Source of the DNA: Pseudomonas yamanorum
GTDB lineage: Bacteria > Pseudomonadota > Gammaproteobacteria > Pseudomonadales > Pseudomonadaceae
Assembly: GCF_013386765.1 (NCBI RefSeq)
Contig: NZ_JACARE010000018.1
Coordinates: 516,800-580,799, forward strand
Length of the DNA: 64,000 bases
Direction: 5' to 3'
The number at the start of each line of letters is the position of its first letter. Within the stretch, counting starts at the first letter, position 1. Shown piece by piece: positions 24,881 through 34,121 of the stretch. Under the pieces are notes generated by a model. The model worked only from the letters and a program-made list of their open reading frames with translations, was not told the DNA's origin and ran no database searches. Position numbers and translations under genes: made by a program.

Positions 24881-26074
24881 TCAGCGACCGACCCGGGCGT
24901 TCGTCACCACCCCCCAGACGCTGAACACGATGAAGCTGATGGCGATGGTCATCAGCAGGTTGCTTCCCGCTTGGGCGAGCGCGGCGCTGCTGACGGCGGC
25001 GGTGATGAACATGATGCTGTTGCCGGCCGAGGCGGCGGTGCCGGCGCTGCTGGAGAACAGCAACATGGCCGCAGAAATCGCGGCGGGGCGAACCAGGGTC
25101 ACGGCCAGGGCGCTGATCAGCATCGGAATGAGCAGGCTGATGGTGGTCATGGCCTCAAAGCGGATGATTAGCGCCAATAACACGCCGGCGACGCCGAGCA
25201 GGCCCAGCCCGATATTGATTTGCCGCGTGAGCGAGATGTGTTTTTGCAGGGCGCTCGCCGCAACGCCACCCAGCAGATAGGCGATGCCGTACACCATCAG
25301 CACCACCGCGTACTGGTATTCGGACAGCTTCAACTCATCCATGAATATCAGCGGCGTCACGCTGATCAGCGCGAAGTAACAGGCAAATACCAGCGCGGCG
25401 ATCCACCAATAGCGGATGAAATCCCGATTCCCAGCGATGGATTTCAGCGTGGTGATGATCGAGACGGGGGCTCTTTCAGGGCTGGCGGCCTTGGACGGCA
25501 ATAACAGGCAGGCATGGATAAACATGCCCAGCGCCATTACCGCAAACCCGTAGAAGCTGCCCTGCCAATCGAATGTGGTTTGCAGCCAGGAGCCCAGCAG
25601 CGGCGACAGCGCAACAAACGAGCCGCTCAAGGTCATGTAATAGATGCGGATGCGGGCGCGGTCCTGTTCTTCGAACAGGTCTTCCACCAGCGCATGGCCG
25701 AGTACAAAAAAGCCACAGCCAATGGCCTGCACGGCGCGAAACAGCAGGAAGCTCGGGTAGCTTGTTGCGAGTGCGCAGCCGATCGAGCCGAGAGTGGAAA
25801 CCACGATGCACCCCAGCAGCACTTCCTTGCGCCCGAATTTGTCTGAAAGCGGGCCGGCGATCAGTTGGGAAATTGCAAATACCAGGGTGAACAGGCTGAT
25901 GGATAAGGCAACCTCGGCGGTTGACGTGTCGAACTTTGCGGCGAGGGCAGGAAAGGAGGGCAGCAGGATATTGATCGGGAAAAAGCTGATCAGGGAGATG
26001 CAGGTGATGAGGATGAAACGCGAGAAATGTTGGCGTTTTGCGTCGCCAATGGGCTGGGAGTAGGACTCAGACAT
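24881..26074 (-). CDS. MFS exporter, Bcr/CflA-like drug:H+ antiporter family
   Basis: 397-aa inner-membrane protein with twelve predicted hydrophobic segments. The MFS loop motif between helices 2 and 3 reads GPLSDKFGRKEVLLG (about 74-88), and helix 1 carries the FFPINILLPSFPALAAKF pattern of the DHA1 Bcr/CflA group. The central loop lies near residue 200. It is a single-gene unit between ilvD and rlmI with no adjacent regulator. The substrate is unknown. Confidence 0.82.
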   Translation of the reverse strand: MSESYSQPIGDAKRQHFSRFILITCISLISFFPINILLPSFPALAAKFDTSTAEVALSISLFTLVFAISQLIAGPLSDKFGRKEVLLGCIVVSTLGSIGCALATSYPSFLLFRAVQAIGCGFFVLGHALVEDLFEEQDRARIRIYYMTLSGSFVALSPLLGSWLQTTFDWQGSFYGFAVMALGMFIHACLLLPSKAASPERAPVSIITTLKSIAGNRDFIRYWWIAALVFACYFALISVTPLIFMDELKLSEYQYAVVLMVYGIAYLLGGVAASALQKHISLTRQINIGLGLLGVAGVLLALIIRFEAMTTISLLIPMLISALAVTLVRPAAISAAMLLFSSSAGTAASAGNSIMFITAAVSSAALAQAGSNLLMTIAISFIVFSVWGVVTNARVGR

Positions 26075-26166
26075 TGTTGTTGTTTTCCGGAGTTAAACCA
26101 GAAACCGATACTAGTCTGCGAAAAATGGAATTCAATCAAAACCGTTGCGGGAAGCTATAGGGGCTT

Positions 26167-26256
26167 GTGTGGGAGCCGGGCTTGCCCGCGATGCAAGCAC
26201 CTCGGTATGTCAGATACCCGGCGGTGATGCTATCGCAGGCAAGCCAGCTCCCACAT
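26167..26256. repeat. REP pair (BIME), type A
   Basis: Units at 26168-26194 and 26231-26255 in inverted orientation, between the MFS gene start and the rlmI stop (both leftward). Confidence 0.9.
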
Positions 26257-26272
26257 TGGTCCGCGGTGTTAC

Positions 26273-27469
26273 TTAGCTATTGGGCAACAACCGGCAAGTA
26301 ATGCTCTTGATATACCGGGTCTCGGCAATCGCCGGGTGCACCGGATGGTCCGGGCCCTGGCCGCCGCGTTCCAGCATCTGGATATTGCGATCCAGGTGAC
26401 GGGCGCTGGTCAGCAGGATGTTCTGCAGGTCATCTTCCGGCAAGTGCATCGAGCACGAAGCGCTGACCAGGATGCCGTCCTTGCTGAGCAGGCGCATGGC
26501 TTGCTCGTTCAGGCGGCGGTAGGCGCCTTCGCCGTTCTTCATGTCTTTCTTGCGCTTGATGAAGGCCGGTGGGTCGGCCACGATCACGTCGAAACGCTCT
26601 TCGCTGGCTTTCAGTTCTTTGAGGGCTTCGAACACGTCGCCTTCGATGCAGGTCATCTTTTCGGCAACGCCGTTCAGCGCGGCGTTGCGCTCTACGCCGT
26701 CGAGGGCGAAGGCGGAGGCGTCGACGCAGAACACTTCATTGGCGCCGAAGGCCGCGGCTTGCACGCCCCAGCCGCCGATGTAGCTGTACAGGTCCAGAAC
26801 GCGCTTGCCCTTGGCATACGGGGCCAGGCGGGCGCGGTTCATGCGGTGGTCGTAGAACCAGCCGGTTTTCTGGCCCTGGATCACCGGCGCTTCGAACTTC
26901 ACGCCGTTTTCTTCCAGAGCAACCCACTCCGGCACCAGGCCGAACACGGTTTCGACGTAGCGGTTGAGGCCTTCGGCGTCACGGGCGGCGGAGTCGTTCT
27001 TGAACAGGATGCCGCTTGGCTTGAGCACCTGAGTCAGTGCGGCGATCACGTCTTCCTTGTGGGCTTCCATGGTCGCCGAAGCGATCTGCACCACCAGGAT
27101 GTCGCCGAAACGGTCGACCACCAGGCCCGGCAGCAGGTCGGAATCACCGTACACCAGGCGGTAGAACGGCTTGTCGAACAGGCGGTCACGCAGGGACAGG
27201 GCCACGTTGATGCGGTGCACCAGCAGCGATTTGTCCAGCGCCAGCTTGATGTCGCGCGACAGCAGGCGGGCGCAGATCAGGTTGTTCGGGCTCATGGCCA
27301 CGATGCCGAGGGTCTTGCCGCCGGCTGCTTCCAGGATCGCCTGGTCGCCTGCCTGGAAGCCGTGAAGAGGTGTGGCGGCCACATCGATTTCGTTGCTGTA
27401 GACCCACAGGTGGCCGTTGCGCAAACGACGATCGGCGTTGGCTTTGAGACGCAGGCTTGGCAGGGACAT
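26273..27469 (-). CDS. rlmI: 23S rRNA m5C1962 methyltransferase
   Basis: 398-aa SAM-dependent RNA methyltransferase. An N-terminal PUA domain (about 1-75, RLRNGHLWVYSNEID) and a central linker are followed by a Rossmann methyltransferase with VLDLYSYIGGWG, the ADPPAF motif and a catalytic-type Cys in SASCSMH. The start at 27469 (MSLPSLRLK) is chosen over an in-frame start at 27586 because the latter reads through a REP element. The GGTS-free PUA layout and length match RlmI. Confidence 0.92.
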   Translation of the reverse strand: MSLPSLRLKANADRRLRNGHLWVYSNEIDVAATPLHGFQAGDQAILEAAGGKTLGIVAMSPNNLICARLLSRDIKLALDKSLLVHRINVALSLRDRLFDKPFYRLVYGDSDLLPGLVVDRFGDILVVQIASATMEAHKEDVIAALTQVLKPSGILFKNDSAARDAEGLNRYVETVFGLVPEWVALEENGVKFEAPVIQGQKTGWFYDHRMNRARLAPYAKGKRVLDLYSYIGGWGVQAAAFGANEVFCVDASAFALDGVERNAALNGVAEKMTCIEGDVFEALKELKASEERFDVIVADPPAFIKRKKDMKNGEGAYRRLNEQAMRLLSKDGILVSASCSMHLPEDDLQNILLTSARHLDRNIQMLERGGQGPDHPVHPAIAETRYIKSITCRLLPNS

Positions 27470-27553
27470 GACGTCGCTCCGGAAAAAAGAGCGGGAGTAT
27501 ACCGTGTTGTGTAGTACTTGGCGGCGCCGCCGGACATGTGGGTGGTGATATCC

Positions 27554-27641
27554 CTGTGGGAGCTGGCTTGCCTGCGATAGCATCACCTCGGTTATCTGAA
27601 AGACCGAGCCGTCTGCATCGCAGGCAAGCCAGCTCCCACAT
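27554..27641. repeat. REP pair (BIME), type A
   Basis: Inverted units starting CTGTGGGAGC (27554) and ending GCTCCCACA (27640), in the divergent gap between rlmI and the HDOD gene. It is unusual in lying upstream of both flanking genes. Confidence 0.88.
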
Positions 27642-27728
27642 TCGGTCCGGTTTCAGTTCGGGTTTTTGAGGTGTCAGCCCGGTTGCCATAAAGGTTAGAA
27701 TCGCCGCCTAGTCCAGAGTGTGCCCCCT

Positions 27729-28595
27729 ATGTCCCAAGAGCTATCCGCCGAACAGATCCAACAGAGCCTCCAGGGCATCAGCGTGCCGCCTCAACCGCAA
27801 ATCATGGTGGATTTGCAGATGGAGCAGTACATGCCTGATCCGGACCTGGAAGTGATTGCCCGGCTGATCGGCCAGGACCCGGGCCTCTCCGGCTCGCTGC
27901 TGAAAATCGTCAACTCGCCTTATTACGGGCTGAGCAACAAGATCGTCTCGATCCAGCGCGCGGTGAACCTGCTGGGCAGCCGCTCCATCGTCAACCTGAT
28001 CAACGCGCAGTCGATCAAGGGCGAGATGAGCGACGACACCATCGTCACCCTCAACCGTTTCTGGGACACCGCCCAGGATGTGGCCATGACCTGCCTGGCC
28101 CTGGCTAAGCGCACCGGCAGCCAGGCCGTCGATGAAGCCTACGCATTGGGGCTGTTCCACGATTGCGGCGTGCCGTTGATGCTCAAGCGTTTCCCGAATT
28201 ACATGAGCGTGCTGGAAGAAGCCTATGCCAGCGCCGGCCCGGAATGCCGCGTGGTCGACACCGAGAACCAGGCGTTCAACACCAACCACGCCGTGGTGGG
28301 TTACTACACCGCCAAATCCTGGCGTCTGCCGGAGCATGTGACCGACGCCATTGCCAATCACCACAACGCCCTGGCGATTTTCAGCGATGAGTCCAACCAC
28401 AAGCCGCAGCTGAAAAACCTGCTGGCGATCCTGAAAATGGCCGAGCACATCTGTGCGTCCTACCGCGTGCTGGGCAACCAGGTGGATGACCACGAGTGGA
28501 ACGCCATCGGCCCGCTGGTGCTGGACCATATCGGCCTGTCGGACTACGACTTCGAGAGCCTGAAGTTGTCGATCCGCGAGCTGGGCGCGCACTAA
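27729..28595 (+). CDS. HDOD-domain protein
   Basis: 288-aa cytoplasmic protein made almost entirely of an HDOD domain (about 15-215), a catalytically degenerate HD relative found in bacterial signalling proteins. Visible features are PPQPQIMVDL, the NSPYYGLSNKIVSIQRAVNLLG segment and a residual HDCGVP. There is no fused GGDEF, EAL or receiver domain. It precedes mutM by 21 bases on the same strand. The specific role is unknown. Confidence 0.85.
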   Translation: MSQELSAEQIQQSLQGISVPPQPQIMVDLQMEQYMPDPDLEVIARLIGQDPGLSGSLLKIVNSPYYGLSNKIVSIQRAVNLLGSRSIVNLINAQSIKGEMSDDTIVTLNRFWDTAQDVAMTCLALAKRTGSQAVDEAYALGLFHDCGVPLMLKRFPNYMSVLEEAYASAGPECRVVDTENQAFNTNHAVVGYYTAKSWRLPEHVTDAIANHHNALAIFSDESNHKPQLKNLLAILKMAEHICASYRVLGNQVDDHEWNAIGPLVLDHIGLSDYDFESLKLSIRELGAH

Positions 28596-28616
28596 CCCTT
28601 TTTCCAAGAGGTACAC

Positions 28617-29429
28617 ATGCCCGAGTTACCGGAAGTCGAAACCACCCGGCGTGGTATTGCGCCGCACCTGGAAGGCCAGCGGGTCAGCCGTGTGGTGGTG
28701 CGTGAGCGGCGCCTGCGCTGGCCGATCCCGGAAGACCTGGATGTGCGCCTGTCCGGGCAGCGCATCGTGCTGGTGGAGCGGCGGGCCAAGTACCTGTTGA
28801 TCAATGCCGAAGTCGGCACCTTGATCAGTCATTTGGGCATGTCGGGCAATTTGCGGCTGGTGGAAGCCGGGAGCCCGGCGGCCAAGCACGAGCATGTGGA
28901 CATCGAGCTGGAGTCAGGCCTGGCCCTGCGCTACACCGACCCTCGACGTTTTGGCGCGATGCTCTGGAGCCTCGATCCGCTGAACCATGAACTGTTGATT
29001 CGCCTCGGGCCGGAGCCGTTGACCGACCTGTTTGACGGCGAGCGGCTGTTCCAGCTGTCCCGCGGGCGGTCGATGGCGGTGAAGCCGTTCATCATGGACA
29101 ACGCGGTGGTGGTGGGCGTGGGCAATATCTACGCGACAGAAGCGCTGTTTGCCGCCGGGATTGACCCGCGCCGGGAAGCCAAGGGCATTTCCCGTGGGCG
29201 TTACCTGAAGCTGGCGATCGAGATCAAACGCATCCTGGCCGCGGCGATCGAACGCGGCGGCACCACGTTGCGGGACTTTATCGGCGGCGACGGCCAGCCG
29301 GGGTATTTCCAGCAGGAATTGTTCGTCTATGGCCGTGGAGGCGAGGCGTGCAAGGTCTGTGGGACCGAATTGCGCAGTGTGACGCTGGGGCAGCGGGCAA
29401 GCGTGTTTTGCCCGCGGTGCCAGACTTAG
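28617..29429 (+). CDS. mutM: Formamidopyrimidine-DNA glycosylase
   Basis: Excises 8-oxoguanine and ring-opened purines and nicks the abasic site. 270 aa, beginning with the invariant MPELPEVE (catalytic P2 and E3). It has the K of the ERRAKYLL segment, the helix-two-turn-helix around NIYATEALF, and a C-terminal zinc finger (CKVCG...CPRC). It follows the HDOD gene closely. Its TAG stop overlaps the stop of the convergent ferredoxin gene. Confidence 0.97.
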   Translation: MPELPEVETTRRGIAPHLEGQRVSRVVVRERRLRWPIPEDLDVRLSGQRIVLVERRAKYLLINAEVGTLISHLGMSGNLRLVEAGSPAAKHEHVDIELESGLALRYTDPRRFGAMLWSLDPLNHELLIRLGPEPLTDLFDGERLFQLSRGRSMAVKPFIMDNAVVVGVGNIYATEALFAAGIDPRREAKGISRGRYLKLAIEIKRILAAAIERGGTTLRDFIGGDGQPGYFQQELFVYGRGGEACKVCGTELRSVTLGQRASVFCPRCQT

Positions 29430-29677
29430 GCCTTCCCGGTAATCAACCGGTACTTCTCCATCAGTTGCTCTTCCGTCTCCGGATGAGCCTCGTCCAGCGG
29501 GATGCAATCCACCGGGCAGACCTGCTGGCACTGGGGTTCGTCGTAGTGGCCGACACACTGGGTGCACAGGTTGGGGTCGATCACGTAGATCTCCTCACCC
29601 TGGGAAATGGCAGCGTTCGGGCACTCGGGTTCGCAGACGTCGCAGTTGATGCAATCGTCGGTGATGATCAGGGACAT
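29426..29677 (-). CDS. fdx: 2x[4Fe-4S] ferredoxin (YfhL-like)
   Basis: 83-aa electron carrier. The first cluster motif is CINCDVCEPECP and the second CTQC...CQQVCPVDC with the longer spacing and C-terminal helix (EEQLMEKYRLI) typical of Allochromatium-type ferredoxins. The start at 29677 is required by the fold; upstream in-frame codons run into a REP element. The stop codon overlaps that of mutM on the other strand by 3 bases. Located next to coaD, as in P. aeruginosa. Confidence 0.93.
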   Translation of the reverse strand: MSLIITDDCINCDVCEPECPNAAISQGEEIYVIDPNLCTQCVGHYDEPQCQQVCPVDCIPLDEAHPETEEQLMEKYRLITGKA

Positions 29678-29771
29678 GGAAACTCCTGCCAGGGCTGTCA
29701 GCCAAGGCATCTGAAAACTAATGCGCGCAATTGTGCCGCATTGGCGCCCGCAGTGCGAGTCACAGCGATGG

Positions 29772-29854
29772 ACTGTAGGAGCCGGCTTGCCGGCGATGGC
29801 GATGGGGCCGTTGCACCGTGGCGCCTGGATCGCTGGCAAGCCAGCTCCTACAGT
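29772..29854. repeat. REP pair (BIME), type A variant
   Basis: Inverted units with GTAGGAGC in place of GTGGGAGC: ACTGTAGGAGCCGGCTTGCC at 29772 and the complement ending CTCCTACAG at 29853. It lies immediately after the coaD stop and may serve as its terminator. Confidence 0.88.
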
Positions 29855-29860
29855 TCGGGA

Positions 29861-30340
29861 TTATTTCTTGAATCGCAGGGTTAGCGCATCCGCCACAGCC
29901 GGGTGCACAAACTTGGTGATATCCCCGCCCAGCGCGGCTATTTCCCGCACCAGCGTCGAAGAAATGAACGAATAACGCTCCGACGGCGTAAGAAACAGGC
30001 TTTCCACGTCCGGCGCCAGTTGGCGGTTCATGTTGGCCAGCTGGAATTCGTATTCGAAGTCCGACACCGCTCGCAGGCCGCGCAGGAACACATTGGCATT
30101 CTGTTCCTTGGCGAAGTGCGCCAGCAGCGTCGAGAAGCCGACCACTTCAACGTTGGGCAGATGCTTGGTGACCTCACGGGCCAGCTCCACGCGCTGTTCC
30201 AGGGGAAACAGCGGGTTTTTCTTGGGGCTGGCAGCGACCGCGATAATCACATGGTCGAACAAGCGCGAGGCGCGTTCGACCAGATCGCCATGGCCCTTGG
30301 TGATTGGGTCGAAGGTACCTGGGTACAACACTCGGTTCAT
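29861..30340 (-). CDS. coaD: Phosphopantetheine adenylyltransferase
   Basis: Penultimate step of coenzyme A synthesis, making dephospho-CoA from 4'-phosphopantetheine and ATP. 159 aa, with nucleotidyltransferase motif YPGTFDPITKGH (10-residue strand then T/HxGH-type site), RGLRAVSDFEYE and ISSTLVREIAALGG. Standard length. Downstream of the lao genes on the same strand with a 114-base gap. Confidence 0.97.
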   Translation of the reverse strand: MNRVLYPGTFDPITKGHGDLVERASRLFDHVIIAVAASPKKNPLFPLEQRVELAREVTKHLPNVEVVGFSTLLAHFAKEQNANVFLRGLRAVSDFEYEFQLANMNRQLAPDVESLFLTPSERYSFISSTLVREIAALGGDITKFVHPAVADALTLRFKK

Positions 30341-30454
30341 CGCGTCGTCCTGGCGGAGTCCGTTGGGGAACCGGATGGTATCGCAGCATTACCGGTGGGC
30401 CAAGTCGACTTATTCAGAAGAAAGCACTATAGACACCGCGAATATCCGGTTTTT

Positions 30455-32050
30455 TCAGGCCGTTTTCAGACGTTCGGCCAGCGCCGTCGCCAGTTGCGCC
30501 GTCAGTCCGTACACCGACAATTGCGGGTTTGCCCCAATGCTGGTGGGGAACAGCGAGCCATCGTGAATCGATAGATTGCGCAGTTGGTGATGGCGCCCAA
30601 GGCTGTCGGCCACGGCGTTTTTCGGCTCTTCACCCATGGCGCAACCACCCATCACATGGGCACTGCCAAGCCGGGTGCGGTGCAATTCCAGGTTCAGGCC
30701 GTCAATCATGCTGCGGGCTTCGGCCAATGTGTTCACGTAGCGTGCATCGCCGTGCAGCGGCATCACCGACTTGGCGCCACCGGCAAACTGAATCTCCGCC
30801 ATGCTGTGAAACGCCCGGCGCAGGCCATCCCAGGCGTAGGGCGAGACCTGATAGTCGAGCACCGGCGTGCCATCGCCGCGCAATTCGACACTGCCGCCCG
30901 GGCTGTCGGGGTGGAAACCGTCCCGCAGCAGCGCCAGCATGGCGTGGGTCTTGGGCAGTTGGCCCATGTCCAGCGCGTTCTGCGTGCCGTAGCCGCCAAG
31001 CAAGGTACTGGCAAGCCCCGGATGCAACGGCGGCACTTCTAGCTTGTAGGACATTTTACCGGTGGTGCCGTCCTGCCATTGGAAGTGGTCGGAGTAGATC
31101 GACTGCGGCGCACCGTAGAACGGGTTGATCACTTCGTCGAACAACCCGGCGGAAAAATTCACCAGGTGCAGGAAGGTACGTTTGCCCAGGCGTGAATGAG
31201 GGTCGGGCGCGTCGGAGCGCATCAGCAGCGCCGGGCTGTTGATACCGCCGCCGGCCAGCACGTAGTGCTTGGCTTTGACCGTGATCTTGCGGCCGGTGGG
31301 GGCCACGCAGTACTGATCCATGGCCACGCATTCGAGGCTGGTGATGGTGTCACCGCTGAATTTCAGGCGTTCGGCGCGGGCCAGGTACAGCAGCTCGCCG
31401 CCTTTCTCCAGGGTGGACGGAATGGTCGTCACCAGCATCGATTGCTTGGCATTCACCGGGCAGCCCATGCCGCAATACCCCAGGTTGAAACAGCCGCGCA
31501 CGTTGCGCGGGATCACGTGCCAGCTGTAGCCGAGCTTTTCGCAGCCTTTGCGAATCACGTCGTTGTTGGCATTCGGCGGCATGGCCCAGGGCGCGATGCC
31601 CAGGCGCTGCTCCATTTTTTCGAACCAGGGCGCCATCTCGGCGCTGCTGTGGCCCTTCACTGCGTACTCGCTGGCCCAGTGGGCGAGGGTCGGGTCCGGG
31701 GTGCGGAAGCTGGAGGTCCAGTTGATCAGCGTGGTGCCGCCGACGGCGCGGCCCTGCAAAATGGTGATCGCGCCGTCCTTGCTCATGCGCCCGATGCCTT
31801 CCTGGTACAGGCTGGCGTAGGCCTCGTCCTCCAGTAGCTTGAAGTCATTGCTGGTTTTCAGCGGGCCTTCCTCGATCAGCAGCACCTTGTAGCCGGCGGC
31901 GCTGAGGATTTCGGCGGTGGTGCCACCGCCGGCGCCGCTGCCGATGATCGCGATGTCGGCCTCCAGGGTCAGGTCCTGGTCGAGGGCGGCGCCATTGTGG
32001 GTCTTCCAGCCGCGGGCCATGCCATCGCGGAACAGATCAGGTACGGGCAT
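30455..32050 (-). CDS. laoA: GMC-family long-chain alcohol dehydrogenase
   Basis: 531-aa FAD enzyme of the glucose-methanol-choline family. N-terminal ADP-binding motif IIGSGAGGGTTAEIL (about 34-48) with VLLIEEG; the GMC signature follows, and the C-terminal catalytic region shows GSAHVMGGCAMG and SIGANPQLSVYGL with the His/Asn pair. The neighbourhood (small Tat protein, aldehyde dehydrogenase, divergent TetR, coaD downstream) matches laoABC-laoR of P. aeruginosa (PA0364-PA0367), which oxidises long-chain alcohols such as dodecanol. It follows the LaoB-like gene by 33 bases. Confidence 0.85.
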   Translation of the reverse strand: MPVPDLFRDGMARGWKTHNGAALDQDLTLEADIAIIGSGAGGGTTAEILSAAGYKVLLIEEGPLKTSNDFKLLEDEAYASLYQEGIGRMSKDGAITILQGRAVGGTTLINWTSSFRTPDPTLAHWASEYAVKGHSSAEMAPWFEKMEQRLGIAPWAMPPNANNDVIRKGCEKLGYSWHVIPRNVRGCFNLGYCGMGCPVNAKQSMLVTTIPSTLEKGGELLYLARAERLKFSGDTITSLECVAMDQYCVAPTGRKITVKAKHYVLAGGGINSPALLMRSDAPDPHSRLGKRTFLHLVNFSAGLFDEVINPFYGAPQSIYSDHFQWQDGTTGKMSYKLEVPPLHPGLASTLLGGYGTQNALDMGQLPKTHAMLALLRDGFHPDSPGGSVELRGDGTPVLDYQVSPYAWDGLRRAFHSMAEIQFAGGAKSVMPLHGDARYVNTLAEARSMIDGLNLELHRTRLGSAHVMGGCAMGEEPKNAVADSLGRHHQLRNLSIHDGSLFPTSIGANPQLSVYGLTAQLATALAERLKTA

Positions 32051-32083
32051 CAGGGTCGTCTCTTGTTTTTATAGGGATGCGAA

Positions 32084-32629
32084 TCAGATTTTCGGTGGGC
32101 CGGGGTAACCGCAATGCGCCCAGGACTCGGGGCGGAAATACCAGGCCATGATCACCAGCTTGAGCAGCGAGCCCTGGCCCATGCGCAGCAGGTTCAGGTA
32201 GCTGTTTTCCCAGCGGTGCAGGAAATTGCGGATCTGCTCGGCGCTGGCGTTTTCCCAGCTGCCCCACACGCCGGTCAGCGGCCCGCGGGTGACGGCCATG
32301 CCCAGTACGTCGAACAGTTGCTGGGTGAGCTTGAACATCTCCGGCGACAGGTGCTGCAGGCTGAAATCTAGTTTTTTCAGGGTGTCGTCGATGCCGGCCA
32401 CCACCACTTCGGCGCTGGCTGCGCCCTCCAGCAGCACCGGAATCACCGCCCGCAGAAACGGCAGGTCACTGCTGCGCAGCATCGCAAAGCCGCTGGCCGG
32501 GGTGCTGCTGGAGCAGCCACTGAGGCTGGCACCCAGCCCGGCGGTGGCCAGGAAGGCGCTGGCGCACAGGCCGAGTTTCAGTACGCCGCGCCGTGACAGC
32601 GCGGGTGATTCAGTCAGGCTAGGGTTCAT
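32084..32629 (-). CDS. laoB: Tat-exported small partner protein of the alcohol dehydrogenase
   Basis: 181-aa protein with a twin-arginine signal (SRRGVLKLG, residues 12-20), a hydrophobic core and a lipobox-like LSGC, suggesting a Tat-exported lipoprotein. The rest has no catalytic motif; its size and position resemble the small third subunit of gluconate-type GMC dehydrogenases. It lies between the LaoC- and LaoA-like genes. In P. aeruginosa the equivalent gene (PA0365) is needed for full LaoA activity. Export of LaoB raises the question of where LaoA, which lacks a signal peptide, acts. Confidence 0.75.
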   Translation of the reverse strand: MNPSLTESPALSRRGVLKLGLCASAFLATAGLGASLSGCSSSTPASGFAMLRSSDLPFLRAVIPVLLEGAASAEVVVAGIDDTLKKLDFSLQHLSPEMFKLTQQLFDVLGMAVTRGPLTGVWGSWENASAEQIRNFLHRWENSYLNLLRMGQGSLLKLVIMAWYFRPESWAHCGYPGPPKI

Positions 32630-32657
32630 TCTTATTGTTATCCCGGTGCTGGGGTTG

Positions 32658-34085
32658 TTAGCGGACGAACAGCTTCTGGATCAACTTCTGGATGGATTTG
32701 CCGTAGGGCGGGTAAATCAGCTTGGCCGCGTTCAGGCGTTGCTTGATCAGCACGCCCTTGGCCTTGCTGAAGGTCAGGAAACCCTCGTGGCCGTGGTAGT
32801 GGCCCATGCCCGACGGGCCGATGCCGCCGAAGGGCATGTCGTCCTGGGCCACGTGCAGCAGGGTGTCGTTCAGGCACACGCCGCCGGAATGGGTCTCGTG
32901 CAGTACGCGGTTCTGTTCGGCCTTGTTGTAGCCGAAGTAATACAGCGCCAGTGGGCGAGGTCGCTGATTGATGTAGGCGAAAGCCTGGTCGAGGCCGCGA
33001 TAGGGCACGATCGGCAGCACCGGGCCGAAGATCTCGTCCTGCATCACGGTCATGTCGTCGCTGACATTCAGCAGCAGGCTGTGGGCCATGCGCCGGTCCT
33101 GGCCCTGGTCGTACAGCGGGACCAGGGTGGCGCCCTTGTCGGTGGCGTCTTTCACGTAGCCGTTGAGCCGGGCCAGTTGTCGTTCGTTGATGATGGCGGT
33201 GTAGTCCGGGTTGTCGGCCAGGGTCGGATAGAACCCGCGAACCGCCTTGCTGTAGGCCTCGACGAAGCCGTCTACACGGTCTTCCGGCACCAGCACGTAG
33301 TCTGGCGCCACGCAGGTTTGCCCGGCATTCAGGGCCTTGCCGAAGGCGATGCGTTCGGCGGCGTCCTTGAGCGGCACGTCGGCGGAAACAATCGCCGGTG
33401 ATTTGCCGCCCAGTTCCAGGGTCACCGGGGTGAGATGTTCGGCCGCCGCGCGCATCACGTGCTTGCCGATGCTGGTGGCGCCGGTGAACAACAGGTGATC
33501 GAAGCGCAACTTGGAAAACGCCATGCCGACTTCCGCTTCGCCGAGCACCACGCACACCAGGTCTTCGGGAAAGATCTTCGCCAGCAGGGCCTTGAGCAGC
33601 TGGCCGGTGGCGGGGGTGGATTCGCTGAGCTTGAGCATCACGCGGTTGCCAGCGGCCAGGGCGCCCACCAGCGGACCGATGGCCAGGTACAGCGGATAGT
33701 TCCAGGGCACGATCACCCCGACCACCCCCAGCGGCTGATAGATGACCTTGGCCGACGCGGGCTGGAAGGCAATGCCTACAGCGCGACGGGAAGGTTTCAT
33801 CCAGCCCTTGAGGTGTTTGCTGGCGTAGTGAATGCCATGCAGGCTGGGCATCAGTTCGGCGAACAGGGTTTCGTCGGCGCTGCGGTGGCTGAAATCACTG
33901 CTGATGGCGTTGATCAGCGCCTGGCGCTCGTCGCTCAGCAGGTCGCGCAGGGCCTTGAGCCACTGCTGGCGCTGGGCCGCCGGCGGCATCGGGTTGGCCG
34001 CGTAGGCCCGGCGTTGAGCGTCGAACAGGGCCTGGAGCTGGTCCAGCGCCTGGGAATCTTGCAGGTAGGCAACGTTGGCAGACAT
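32658..34085 (-). CDS. laoC: Aldehyde dehydrogenase (coniferyl-aldehyde-type)
   Basis: 475-aa NAD(P)-dependent aldehyde dehydrogenase. Substrate-neutral motifs are WNYPLYLAIGPL, the catalytic Glu in LELGGKSP and the nucleophilic Cys in GQTCVAPDY. The C-terminus is long and basic with a membrane-binding look (LIYPPYGKSIQKLIQKLFVR), as in fatty and coniferyl aldehyde dehydrogenases. It would convert the aldehyde made by the GMC enzyme to the acid. First gene of the leftward lao operon; its upstream region carries dyads likely bound by the TetR regulator. Confidence 0.85.
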   Translation of the reverse strand: MSANVAYLQDSQALDQLQALFDAQRRAYAANPMPPAAQRQQWLKALRDLLSDERQALINAISSDFSHRSADETLFAELMPSLHGIHYASKHLKGWMKPSRRAVGIAFQPASAKVIYQPLGVVGVIVPWNYPLYLAIGPLVGALAAGNRVMLKLSESTPATGQLLKALLAKIFPEDLVCVVLGEAEVGMAFSKLRFDHLLFTGATSIGKHVMRAAAEHLTPVTLELGGKSPAIVSADVPLKDAAERIAFGKALNAGQTCVAPDYVLVPEDRVDGFVEAYSKAVRGFYPTLADNPDYTAIINERQLARLNGYVKDATDKGATLVPLYDQGQDRRMAHSLLLNVSDDMTVMQDEIFGPVLPIVPYRGLDQAFAYINQRPRPLALYYFGYNKAEQNRVLHETHSGGVCLNDTLLHVAQDDMPFGGIGPSGMGHYHGHEGFLTFSKAKGVLIKQRLNAAKLIYPPYGKSIQKLIQKLFVR

Positions 34086-34121
34086 GGCGAAGTTCCCGAT
34101 TGTTATTGGAATGCTTCAGTT

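Noticed and set aside
26336..27514. 392-codon open frame antisense to rlmI
   Set aside because: rlmI is clear with PUA and methyltransferase motifs; the antisense product shows no recognisable features.
32226..33401. 391-codon open frame antisense to laoB and laoC
   Set aside because: It spans the junction of two supported genes and carries no coherent domain.
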